Of a stretch of 64,000 bases of DNA, positions 35,777-43,855 are shown in pieces. Within the stretch, counting starts at the first letter, position 1; each line of letters begins with the position of its first letter. The notes below the pieces were generated by a model. It had not been told where the DNA came from and made no database searches. It saw nothing but the letters and a program-made list of their open reading frames with translations. This DNA is from Candidatus Pseudobacter hemicellulosilyticus (GTDB lineage Bacteria > Bacteroidota > Bacteroidia > Chitinophagales > Chitinophagaceae), in the NCBI GenBank assembly GCA_029202545.1, contig CP119311.1, forward strand, positions 6,262,001-6,326,000. Direction: 5' to 3'. The position numbers and the translations under genes are program-made.

Positions 35777-36964
35777 TTACTTAATGATCTCAGTAACCTG
35801 ACCGGCGCCTACTGTACGGCCACCTTCACGGATAGCGAACTTCAGACCTTTCTCCATCGCGATGGGTTGGATCAGTTTCACAGTCAGTGATGTGTTATCG
35901 CCAGGCATTACCATTTCAGTTCCTGCAGGCAGTTCGCACTCACCAGTTACGTCAGTGGTACGGAAGTAGAACTGAGGACGGTATTTGTTGAAGAACGGCG
36001 TGTGACGGCCACCTTCTTCCTTGCTCAGAACGTAAACTTCGCCTTTGAATTCAGTATGCGGAGTGATAGAACCGGGTTTAACCAGTACCATACCACGACG
36101 AACCTGTGTTTTTTCAATACCACGGAGCAGCAGACCAGCGTTGTCACCAGCTTCACCAGCATCCAGGAGTTTGCGGAACATTTCCACACCTGTTACAGTA
36201 GAAGACAGGGGAGCTTCCATCAGACCTACGATCTCAATGGCTTCACCAACTTTGATACGACCTCTTTCAATACGGCCGGTAGCAACAGTACCACGACCAG
36301 TGATAGAGAATACGTCTTCAACAGACATCAGGAACGGTTGATCAACCGGACGGGGAGGCAGAGGAATGTACTCATCCACTGCAGTCATCAGTTCTTCAAC
36401 TGCTTTCACCCACTGTTCTTCACCAGCCAGAGCGCCGGTAGCAGAACCCTTGATGATAGGTGTATTGTCACCGTCGAAGCCATAGAAGCTCAACAGTTCA
36501 CGAATTTCCATTTCTACCAGTTCCAGCAACTCAGGATCGTCCACCAGGTCAACTTTGTTCATAAAGACAACCATACGGGGAACACCTACCTGACGAGCCA
36601 GGAGGATGTGCTCTTTGGTCTGGGGCATAGGACCGTCAGTAGCAGCCACAACCAGGATAGCGCCGTCCATCTGAGCAGCACCGGTAATCATATTCTTCAC
36701 ATAGTCAGCGTGACCGGGGCAGTCAACGTGAGCATAGTGACGGTTAACCGTCTGATACTCTACGTGAGCTGTATTGATGGTGATACCACGTTCTTTTTCT
36801 TCAGGTGCAGCATCGATTTCATCGTATTTTTTTGCTTGCGCCATACCTGACTTTGCCAGAATTGTCGTAATGGCGGCTGTCAGCGTAGTTTTACCGTGGT
36901 CAATGTGACCGATGGTTCCGACGTTAACGTGAGGTTTGTCCCTCTTGAAAGTCTCTTTTGACAT
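35777..36964 (-). CDS. tuf: translation elongation factor Tu
   Basis: A 395-residue GTPase that delivers aminoacyl-tRNA to the ribosome. G1 GHIDHGKTTLT at about residues 18-28, G3 DCPGHADYVKNMITG, G4 NKVD and G5 SAT-like (GSATGALAG) are all in place; domains 2 and 3 follow. The gene is preceded by four tRNA genes and followed by tRNA-Trp-secE-nusG, the order known from E. coli tufB with tRNA-Trp added. No Shine-Dalgarno sequence. Confidence 0.98.
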   Translation of the reverse strand: MSKETFKRDKPHVNVGTIGHIDHGKTTLTAAITTILAKSGMAQAKKYDEIDAAPEEKERGITINTAHVEYQTVNRHYAHVDCPGHADYVKNMITGAAQMDGAILVVAATDGPMPQTKEHILLARQVGVPRMVVFMNKVDLVDDPELLELVEMEIRELLSFYGFDGDNTPIIKGSATGALAGEEQWVKAVEELMTAVDEYIPLPPRPVDQPFLMSVEDVFSITGRGTVATGRIERGRIKVGEAIEIVGLMEAPLSSTVTGVEMFRKLLDAGEAGDNAGLLLRGIEKTQVRRGMVLVKPGSITPHTEFKGEVYVLSKEEGGRHTPFFNKYRPQFYFRTTDVTGECELPAGTEMVMPGDNTSLTVKLIQPIAMEKGLKFAIREGGRTVGAGQVTEIIK

Positions 36965-36990
36965 CGTTATCTGTTTTTAGTTGTGGTATA

Positions 36991-37020
36991 CAAATTTAAT
37001 AATCCGTCCTCATATCCAAT
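36991..37020 (-). promoter_or_regulatory. promoter of tuf
   Basis: On the minus strand ATTG (37020-37017), 18 bases, TAAATTTG (36998-36991), an exact TAnnTTTG match 27 bases before the tuf ATG. Confidence 0.55.
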
Positions 37021-37113
37021 CCTGGCAGTACAAGGAATATCATGTAGTTGAACGCTAAAAGCCGGTAAACCGGCCTGAAGCTGTACAAACTGTCAAACGC
37101 TTCAAAAAATCTG

Positions 37114-37185
<72 letters not shown>

Positions 37186-37236
37186 CGGTATAGCCAACGA
37201 GAGCAATAGTAAATCCTCTCTATCGTACCTTTTGTG

Positions 37237-37309
37237 AGCGGGAGACGAGGCTCGAACTCGCCACCTATAGCTTGGAAGGCTATCGCTCTACCAAATGAGC
37301 TACTCCCGC
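37237..37309 (-). tRNA. tRNA-Gly (anticodon TCC)
   Basis: Acceptor GCGGGAG/CTCCCGC, anticodon stem ATAGC/GCTAT with loop CTTCCAA giving TCC, T loop GAGTTCGAGCCTC. Confidence 0.95.
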
Positions 37310-37489
37310 ATCGATTGCTGCCCTTCCCGCCACTGAACCAGTCAGGGAGCCAAGAATGCAGGCAGTCATCTGAAATCTTCTAAAGAACTTCGCAACAACC
37401 CATCGCTGATACAGATCAGCGCCTTGTTACGTCTGCCCTGTCACTTTCTTACCCGGGGCTTTTACCCCGCAAAGTGCAGGCAGATCTGG

Positions 37490-37572
37490 TGGGCAGGAGA
37501 GGATTCGAACCTCTGAAGTCGAAAGACAGCGGATTTACAGTCCGCCCCATTTGGCCGCTCTGGAACCTGCCC
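37490..37572 (-). tRNA. tRNA-Tyr (anticodon GTA)
   Basis: Acceptor GGGCAGG/CCTGCCC, anticodon stem CGGA/TCCG with loop CTGTAAA giving GTA, and a long variable arm as required for tRNA-Tyr (83 bases in total). Confidence 0.95.
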
Positions 37573-37641
37573 TATTCGTACAAATGATCCTGTCCGGTAC
37601 AACCAGTGCATCCGCCAGGTCCCATTCTACGTATTTTCTGG

Positions 37642-37714
37642 AGCCACTTGTCGGAATCGAACCAACGACCTACTGATTACAAATCAGTTGCTCTACCAGC
37701 TGAGCTAAAGTGGC
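37642..37714 (-). tRNA. tRNA-Thr (anticodon TGT)
   Basis: Acceptor GCCACTT/AAGTGGC, anticodon stem ACTGA/TCAGT with loop TTTGTAA giving TGT. First gene of the Thr-Tyr-Gly-Thr cluster in transcription order. Confidence 0.95.
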
Positions 37715-37850
37715 CTGCAATTTATTTCCATCGTTGTAGATCACTCCAGGTGCTCGTTACCAGGTAAACATTCCGGCAAAAATCACTTGAAAGTCAACGT
37801 TGTAAAGAACTTCCCCGCTACACAAAACCATTCGCTATTTTTTGGGAAGG

Positions 37851-37880
37851 CAAAGGTAACTGAATTTGGGTAATACCAAA
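37851..37880 (-). promoter_or_regulatory. promoter of the four-tRNA cluster
   Basis: On the minus strand TTTG (37880-37877), 18 bases, TACCTTTG (37858-37851): a full consensus match 137 bases before the first tRNA. It lies right after the sulfatase-like gene. Confidence 0.65.
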
Positions 37881-37948
37881 ATTTTGATGCAAGATTTTTT
37901 TACTTGTTTTCAATGTTCTGCTATTATTCTCCCAAATTCCTGCTCCGT

Positions 37949-39466
37949 TCAAAAAACACAGCTGTCTTTCAATACCGTGAATCCCGCGTCAAATAAGGAA
38001 TTGAACAACACACGGAACTGATTTACATTGCTGAGCGTGTCATAGTAGCTTTCATAATTTTTTTTCGGCAGGTACACCGCACTGAAGTTATTATTGATGT
38101 TTTTGACCACCCAATCCATGTCCATCTGCCGGAAACCATGATCACTCAGCACCAGGATCACCGCCCTGTCCCCTGTCTGCTCCCGGATATGGCGCACCAG
38201 TTTGCCCACCACCCCATTGGCATGGACCAGGTACTGGAGGTAGGCTGCTTTCTTCCCTTCCGTACTCCCTTCCACCCCGGCATCCACCGGTGGCGCCGGC
38301 CGGCCCAGGCTATCGTACAAAAAAGGTTCGTGCGGCAACATCAGGTGCGTATACACAAAGCGGGGACCGCCGGCAGTATCCCCAGCCAGCGCATAGACAC
38401 GGTCCAGGATGCCCTGGTTGCCTTTCCGGACCATCTCCCTGTTCCCCTCCCCCGGACCGCCCAGGCGGAAGAAACGGCCCACATTGATGCCCCAGAACCA
38501 GGATCTTTTCAGTCGCGGCCAGCAGGTCCTGGCCGTCAGCAGCTGGAACTTCAGTGAGAGGAACCCCGGATCATACTGCGACGGCTGGTCCTGGATATCG
38601 AAAATGGAATTATTGACCAGCCGGTAACCGGACCCCTGCAGGTAGCGCAGGGCGGTACTGCCGGAGATCCTGTTGGCGGCATAGGTATAATCCTGCGCCT
38701 GGATCTGGCCGAGATCCTTCACCCAGCCCGGGTATTCCATTTCAAAAGTGGCGGCCATGGAAAAAGGGGTATAGGAATAATTGGAAGAAGGATGATCCGC
38801 TACAAAAAATTGCTGTTCCCGCAGTGTACGGACAAAAGGGTCATTGCTGTAGTCCCATTTCTCCCGGAGCATATCAAGTCCGGTATATTCATCCAGCAGG
38901 AGCAGGAAGATATCAGGCTTTGCACAGGTATCACAAATGCGGCCGGCAACAGGAGCAGGTTTACTTGTTACTGCATGGGCGCCGCTGGTCCCCCACCCTG
39001 CCTGCATACCCATGCGCCCGCCATTCAGCAGCAGCAGTACCAGCAATAACGTATTGAGGTAGCGGGTCAGCCGCAGCAGCGGCCTTTTGGTTCGTCCCAA
39101 AATAATACCCAGCAACAGCAGCAGGCCCGCCAGCAAGGGCAGCAGTTTATGATCACGGTAAATGGCTTTGCCCAGGACGTTAGCGGCCAGAGCATCCTGG
39201 ATGGTCCCGTAGAAAAGATAGAGGCCGGTAGCAGTCGTAACCAGCAGGGCCGCTTTATGGGCAGAACGGAACAGGTAGCGGAAAAGAAAATAAGCAGCAA
39301 ACGTGATAGCAGCAGCCATTCCGAAGTAGGCGGCCAGATCAGTGAACGGCAGCAGACCGGGAAATTCCACGCAGCCATCCGTAAGGAAGAAAGCGATCAG
39401 CAGAAGAAAATGCCAGGGCGCCAGGAAGAGCTGGTCCCATGGCTTTGGTTTGCCAGTTTGTATCAT
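37949..39466 (-). CDS. membrane-anchored sulfatase/phosphoethanolamine-transferase-like protein (alkaline phosphatase superfamily)
   Basis: A 505-residue protein with about five membrane helices in the first 165 residues and then a periplasmic hydrolase domain. Metal-site motifs of the alkaline phosphatase superfamily are visible: KPDIFLLLLDEYTG (metal aspartate), a possible nucleophile Thr/Ser in NYSYTPFSMAATF, THLMLPHEPF, and VLSDHGFRQ. The layout matches LtaS/EptA-type enzymes that transfer phospho-groups to lipids or glycans, though no substrate can be named. It sits between hpf and the tRNA cluster, on the same strand. Confidence 0.75.
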   Translation of the reverse strand: MIQTGKPKPWDQLFLAPWHFLLLIAFFLTDGCVEFPGLLPFTDLAAYFGMAAAITFAAYFLFRYLFRSAHKAALLVTTATGLYLFYGTIQDALAANVLGKAIYRDHKLLPLLAGLLLLLGIILGRTKRPLLRLTRYLNTLLLVLLLLNGGRMGMQAGWGTSGAHAVTSKPAPVAGRICDTCAKPDIFLLLLDEYTGLDMLREKWDYSNDPFVRTLREQQFFVADHPSSNYSYTPFSMAATFEMEYPGWVKDLGQIQAQDYTYAANRISGSTALRYLQGSGYRLVNNSIFDIQDQPSQYDPGFLSLKFQLLTARTCWPRLKRSWFWGINVGRFFRLGGPGEGNREMVRKGNQGILDRVYALAGDTAGGPRFVYTHLMLPHEPFLYDSLGRPAPPVDAGVEGSTEGKKAAYLQYLVHANGVVGKLVRHIREQTGDRAVILVLSDHGFRQMDMDWVVKNINNNFSAVYLPKKNYESYYDTLSNVNQFRVLFNSLFDAGFTVLKDSCVF

Positions 39467-39679
39467 TTGCCGGGTTAAGCCGCAAATATACCGCTACCTG
39501 CTGCACAAAAATCGGCCCTGGCGGGAAGCCGGCACCTGCTGTTCAACAGGACGCTTCATTAACCCTGGCGGTAGCTTGCGGAATTTGAACGCAGACAGCC
39601 ATACTGCGCCTCCGGGGTTCAACAGCAGTTCCTCTTGCCAGGCAACTGTGCTATTGATTTTACGCCGGCAGTTTCCGCC

Positions 39680-39709
39680 AACAAAAAAAGCCACCCGGTG
39701 GGTGGCTTT
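39680..39709 (-). terminator. terminator after hpf
   Basis: On the minus strand AAAGCCACCC (39709-39700) pairs perfectly with GGGTGGCTTT (39696-39687), three-base loop, followed by T residues. Confidence 0.85.
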
Positions 39710-39719
39710 GAATATTTTT

Positions 39720-40019
39720 TTAGGCTGCCTGTTTATCTTTTTTTCGTTTTATCTGGGTAACGAGCGAATCCATTGCGCTGTCAAAAGATTCCTCAAAAGA
39801 TTTGGATGATGCTTTTACAAAAAATTGGTGACGCGGTACCTTGACACGGATTTCTGCGATTTTGTCCTTAATGGTGTGTACCACATTGTCTAACTTCAAA
39901 TACACTTCAACTTTAATAATGCGGTCGTGGAAGGTGCTGATCTTTTCAAGCTTTTTGTTGACGTATTCTACCAGTTTTCCATCGGGACTAAACCGCACGG
40001 TCTGAATGTTGACGTTCAT
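39720..40019 (-). CDS. hpf: ribosome hibernation promoting factor, short form
   Basis: A 99-residue HPF/RaiA-family protein that binds the 30S decoding region and helps inactivate ribosomes in slow growth. Matching features are the start MNVNIQTVRFSPDGKLVEYVNKKLEKI in family form, the basic second helix region (SSKSFEESFDSAMDSLVTQIKRKKDK) and the small size without the C-terminal dimerisation domain. It lies between the recombinase gene and the sulfatase-like gene on the same strand, with rpsU further upstream; the grouping with translation genes is common in this phylum. Confidence 0.9.
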   Translation of the reverse strand: MNVNIQTVRFSPDGKLVEYVNKKLEKISTFHDRIIKVEVYLKLDNVVHTIKDKIAEIRVKVPRHQFFVKASSKSFEESFDSAMDSLVTQIKRKKDKQAA

Positions 40020-40178
40020 AACAATCGCATTTTAACAGTGAACAATAAATAAAAGAACTTAATCGAGGGTAGAAAATTGGTGTTACATAAGCGGCGATTT
40101 TGTAATACTGAAGTTAATGCACAGAGGGGGTATTTCCAAATAATATTTGTCACGAAATCGTCCGAAAAAATCCTGATT

Positions 40179-41123
40179 TTACTCAGCTTTCGGATGTGCT
40201 TTTTTATAGGCTTCCTTTAACTTTTCAATGTTGATATGTGTGTAGATCTGGGTGGCCGCCAGGCTGGAATGGCCCAGCAATTCTTTGACGGCATTGATCT
40301 CAGCGCCATTGGCTGTAAGGTGAGTGGCAAAGCTGTGCCGGAGTATATGGGGACTTTTTTTCTCAATGGTGGTCACCTGCTTCAGGTAATGGTTCACGGC
40401 CTTGTAGATATAATTGGGATACAAGGGCGCTCCCTTCTCTGTTACAAACACATGTATTGTATCAGGTTCTGCAAGCAGCCGTCTTTTCTCCGCCATATAA
40501 TGCTGCAGGGCCTGCACCAACTGAACAGGTACAGGGAGGATCCGCTCCTTGTTCCCCTTACCCAGTACACGCAGGGTACTTTGTCGTTTATCTACCTGCC
40601 CTTCTTTCAGTCCCTGCAATTCTGCACGGCGCATACCGGTAAAGTATAAAACGGATACCAGCAGTTTATCGGTAAACCCCTGCCAGGTATCGGGAAATTC
40701 CTGTTTGGTTAGTAATTCCCGCATATCCGCCTCTTCCACATACATGGGCAAACGCCGTGGATTTTTGGGCGCCAGGATCACTTTCATGGGACTCTTTTGA
40801 ATATTGCCGATGCGCAGGTGGTATTTGAAAAAGGATTTGAGGGTGGAGATCTTCCGGTTAATGGACCGGGCGCCCAGCTGCTCATCGTTCTTCAGGGAGG
40901 CCAGCCAGGCCCTGACATGGGTGGAACTGACCAGCGCTACGTCCAGGGAGTCCAGGCCCAGGCCAATAGCCTTACCCGCCGCATTGGGCGTCCGCTCCAG
41001 CAGGAAGCTGCTGAAAGCGGCCAGATCGGTCCCGTAGGAGCTGATAGTATGGGGGGAGTAACGCTTCTCCAGCCCGATATAGTCCAGGAAACCGTTGATG
41101 GCAGTCTGAATGGGTAATGACAT
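40179..41123 (-). CDS. xerC: XerC/XerD-type tyrosine recombinase
   Basis: A 314-residue tyrosine recombinase, the size of XerC/XerD, which resolve chromosome dimers at dif. The N-terminal SAM-like domain (FLDYIGLEKRYSPHTISSYGTDL in family form) and the catalytic domain are intact: Arg in GMRRAELQGL, Lys in GKGNKERILPV, His-x-x-Arg in PHILRHSFATHL, His in LLGHSSLAATQIYTHI and the nucleophile Tyr294. Location next to rpsU and hpf is the conserved housekeeping place, so a role as phage integrase is unlikely. Whether it is the XerC or XerD partner cannot be decided. Confidence 0.9.
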   Translation of the reverse strand: MSLPIQTAINGFLDYIGLEKRYSPHTISSYGTDLAAFSSFLLERTPNAAGKAIGLGLDSLDVALVSSTHVRAWLASLKNDEQLGARSINRKISTLKSFFKYHLRIGNIQKSPMKVILAPKNPRRLPMYVEEADMRELLTKQEFPDTWQGFTDKLLVSVLYFTGMRRAELQGLKEGQVDKRQSTLRVLGKGNKERILPVPVQLVQALQHYMAEKRRLLAEPDTIHVFVTEKGAPLYPNYIYKAVNHYLKQVTTIEKKSPHILRHSFATHLTANGAEINAVKELLGHSSLAATQIYTHINIEKLKEAYKKAHPKAE

Positions 41124-41188
41124 AAAAAAAGGACAGCCACAAAGTTAATACTTTGCGGCTATCCTTCTATATTGTTCAGGATGAAGTC

Positions 41189-41386
41189 TTATCCTTCGAT
41201 TACCCCGGTGGCTACCTGTTGTTTGTAGATAGCCTTCAACACTTGTCCACGACGCCTGACAGAGGGCTTGATGAAAGCCTGACGTTCCCTGAGTTGGATC
41301 AGGATCTTCGCCTTCTCAAATTTCTTTTTGTACTTTTTGAGCGCTTTGTCAATGTTTTCGCAATCTTTTGAATCGATGATCAGCAT
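41189..41386 (-). CDS. rpsU: small ribosomal subunit protein bS21
   Basis: A 65-residue basic protein of the 30S platform (LRERQAFIKPSVRRRGQVLKA in family form). In Bacteroidetes ribosomes bS21 with bS6 and bS18 is known to hide the anti-Shine-Dalgarno end of 16S rRNA, so most mRNAs start without SD pairing. The rpsU mRNA here carries a very strong SD (AAAGGAGGT, 8 bases before the ATG), unlike other genes in the window. This fits feedback in which ribosomes lacking bS21 translate rpsU best. A promoter box lies at 41421-41428. It lies 65 bases before the recombinase gene. Confidence 0.96.
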   Translation of the reverse strand: MLIIDSKDCENIDKALKKYKKKFEKAKILIQLRERQAFIKPSVRRRGQVLKAIYKQQVATGVIEG

Positions 41387-41394
41387 AGTTTGAT

Positions 41395-41403
41395 ACCTCC
41401 TTT
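41395..41403 (-). promoter_or_regulatory. strong Shine-Dalgarno sequence of rpsU
   Basis: The minus strand reads AAAGGAGGT, with eight bases to the ATG at 41386: full complementarity to the usual anti-SD core. It is the only SD of this strength I noticed at a gene start in the window. Confidence 0.8.
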
Positions 41404-41420
41404 AAATGCTTTTGGGGCAG

Positions 41421-41428
41421 CAAAGATA
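41421..41428 (-). promoter_or_regulatory. -7 box of the rpsU promoter
   Basis: The minus strand reads TATCTTTG (exact TAnnTTTG) 34 bases upstream of the rpsU ATG, leaving a leader of about 30 bases that contains the SD. No clear -33 box. Confidence 0.5.
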
Positions 41429-41480
41429 AGGGGAATTGGATAAATATGGAAACTAAATCTGAAAACCCGATTTTTGTTCC

Positions 41481-42080
41481 ATGTTTACAGGCATTATTGA
41501 AACTATGGGGCGGATAGAGGAAGTCCTGGAGGCTGGCACCAACCGGTCTTTCTGGATCAGTTCCTCTCTTACCCCTGAACTGAAACCGGATCAGAGCGTG
41601 GCCCACGACGGGGTCTGCCTGACCGTGGAATCCATTGAGAACGACCTCTATAAAGTGACCGCCATCAACGAAACCCTGCAGAAGACCAATCTCCGGCAAT
41701 GGCAGCCCGGCCATGACGTGAACCTGGAACGCTGCCTGGTGATGAATGGCCGGCTGGATGGTCATATTGTGCAGGGACATACCGATACCGTGGCCAACTG
41801 TATTGACGTCAGCAACCTGCCCGGCAGCCATGTGTACCGCTTCAGTATCCGCGAGGAATTTGCCCCGCTGATCATTGAAAAAGGGTCCATCGCCCTCAAC
41901 GGCATCAGCCTGACGCTGTTTGACGTTACGGTCACCGAGTTTTCCGTGGCCATCATCCCCTATACATTTCAGCATACCAATATTGCACAGGTACAGCCCG
42001 GAGCCTTTGTGAATGTGGAATTTGACCTGATCGGGAAATACCTGGCCCGTACGGCAGCCCTTTCTATCAACAAGTCCTGA
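41481..42080 (+). CDS. ribE: riboflavin synthase, alpha subunit
   Basis: Converts two 6,7-dimethyl-8-ribityllumazine molecules to riboflavin plus a pyrimidine. 199 residues with two lumazine-binding barrels: the first starts with the diagnostic MFTGIIETMG, contains VAHDGVCLTVE, and the second has GHIVQGHTDTV, and GSIALNGISLTLF (family form). It is divergent from rpsU. Two membrane-protein genes follow at 10-base and 22-base gaps and may be co-transcribed. No FMN riboswitch is recognised in the 94-base gap upstream. Confidence 0.96.
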   Translation: MFTGIIETMGRIEEVLEAGTNRSFWISSSLTPELKPDQSVAHDGVCLTVESIENDLYKVTAINETLQKTNLRQWQPGHDVNLERCLVMNGRLDGHIVQGHTDTVANCIDVSNLPGSHVYRFSIREEFAPLIIEKGSIALNGISLTLFDVTVTEFSVAIIPYTFQHTNIAQVQPGAFVNVEFDLIGKYLARTAALSINKS

Positions 42081-42090
42081 AACAGTACCT

Positions 42091-43833
42091 ATGCTTTACC
42101 TGGCCCTCCATTACTGTCTTTGCTCTGTATTATGTGTGGTTGCCGGGGTACTTTTCCATGCACTGATGCCGGCCCCAGCTCCCCAGGAGGCGCCACCCGC
42201 CGCCAGGCCCGCTTTTGTGTATTTTCTCACAGGGTTGGTCCTGCTGACCGGTATTGGTCAGTGGATCATCCTGTTGTTCCCCCTGCAATGGACCGCCCAG
42301 GCACTGCTCCTGGTATTGCTGACGCTGCTCTGCTTTTTATACAGGAAAAGACTGGCCCCGCCCCTGGCTGAACTGTTCCACCGGGCCCGACAGGCCAGCC
42401 CCTGGCTGGTCGGCAGCCTGGCAGTCCTGCTGCTACTGGTGCTCTGTCTCAATGCCGGTCCCTCCCTGATGGATGATACAGACAGCTACCACGGTCAGAT
42501 GGTGCAATGGATCCGGGAATATGGTACGGTGCCCGGTCTGGCCAACCTGCACCTGCGCTATGGTTTTAACTCCTCCTGGTTCACCTCCATAGCGCTTTTC
42601 TCCAGCCCGCTGCCCGGCATCAACAGCAATATGGCCCTGAACGGCCTGCTGTCCTGCTGGCTGGGCCAATACCTGCTGTCCCTGATACTGACGCCAGACA
42701 GCAGCCTCCCGCAGGCAGGCAGGCGCAACCTGGGCATCGGACTGCTGCTGCTATACGCACTGGCCCTTATTACCTGGCCCATGATCCGCGGCAATGCGGT
42801 TTCCGCCAATTACGATTTTATTGCCTGCAGCTGTATCCTGGTACTTTTCATCAGCCAGCTGTCTGCCGGCCGCTTCAGCTGGCAACCCGAATGGCTGCTC
42901 TGGGGCGCTTATCTTTTTACGGTCCGGTTCATCCATTTTCCCTGGTTATTGCCGGGACTGCTCAGTTGCGGCGTCCTGCTGGCTGCCGGTCGCTGGAAAT
43001 ATGCCGGTACATACCTGCTGCTGGCCGCGGGCTTACTACTTCCTTTCCTGATCCGGAACGTTCAATTATCCGGCTACCCGCTGTTCCCTGTTTACCAGCT
43101 GGACCTTTTCCGGCCCGACTGGAAAGCTGATCCCGTCATGACACAGAATATTGTGGATTATATCCACTACTATAACCGGGTGAATGTGCAGTTCAAACCC
43201 GTTGAAGAAACCATGGCCCTCTCCTTCCCGGGCTGGATCCCGCATTGGTTCAGACATATTTTCAGCTACGATAAACCTTTGCTGCTGCTGGGCCTGGCCG
43301 GACTGCTGGCCAGCTGCTGCTGCCTGCCGGCTATCCGTAAGCGCTACCATGCGGGCATTCAATGGCTGCTGCTCACAGCAGGCATCCAGGTACTCTGCTG
43401 GTTCTTCTTCTTCCCCGACCCGCGTTTTGTATATGGCCCGCTGCTCTGCTTTGCACTCATGGGCTGCCTGTTACTACCGGCGCCTGCCTTGCCGGCCCGC
43501 AGCACAAGGATACTGACCATCTTGCTGACAGCCGGACTGCTGCTGTACAGCGGCAACAAACTACGGCAGCTACCTGACGGCAGGCAGCTGGCCCTGCCCG
43601 CTCCCCTGCCCGTACCGCCACTGGACACCCTGAAGCTGGATGGCATCACCCTGTATATTCCGGAGGCCATGCCAGGTAACTGGAACGCCCGCTGTTATGG
43701 AACGCCGCTCCCCTGCCTGTACCGCGTTCATCCCCGGCTGCGGGCAAGAGGCCAATCCCTGCATGATGGCTTTTACCTGGCGCCGGCAGATAACACCCGC
43801 CCGGAAGAAAGAAATGTGTATAATTGGTATTGA
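42091..43833 (+). CDS. polytopic membrane protein, possible glycosyltransferase-like (LIC_10190-type), first paralogue
   Basis: The 580-residue protein has about 11-12 membrane helices, rich in Leu. After the third or fourth helix is an extracytoplasmic loop with DDTDSYHGQMVQWIREYG and then VPGLANLHLRYGFNSSWF, a motif shared with the next gene (PDTLIYHAQAIHWMETYKAVPGLVHL). An aspartate pair in the first large outer loop followed by such a loop is reminiscent of GT-C lipid-linked sugar transferases, and I associate the motif with a family named LIC_10190 in public annotation; that is from memory and unverified. A C-terminal soluble part of about 90 residues follows the last helix. It starts 10 bases after ribE. 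Confidence 0.6.
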   Translation: MLYLALHYCLCSVLCVVAGVLFHALMPAPAPQEAPPAARPAFVYFLTGLVLLTGIGQWIILLFPLQWTAQALLLVLLTLLCFLYRKRLAPPLAELFHRARQASPWLVGSLAVLLLLVLCLNAGPSLMDDTDSYHGQMVQWIREYGTVPGLANLHLRYGFNSSWFTSIALFSSPLPGINSNMALNGLLSCWLGQYLLSLILTPDSSLPQAGRRNLGIGLLLLYALALITWPMIRGNAVSANYDFIACSCILVLFISQLSAGRFSWQPEWLLWGAYLFTVRFIHFPWLLPGLLSCGVLLAAGRWKYAGTYLLLAAGLLLPFLIRNVQLSGYPLFPVYQLDLFRPDWKADPVMTQNIVDYIHYYNRVNVQFKPVEETMALSFPGWIPHWFRHIFSYDKPLLLLGLAGLLASCCCLPAIRKRYHAGIQWLLLTAGIQVLCWFFFFPDPRFVYGPLLCFALMGCLLLPAPALPARSTRILTILLTAGLLLYSGNKLRQLPDGRQLALPAPLPVPPLDTLKLDGITLYIPEAMPGNWNARCYGTPLPCLYRVHPRLRARGQSLHDGFYLAPADNTRPEERNVYNWY

Positions 43834-43855
43834 TAGCTGCTAAAAAACATACAAC

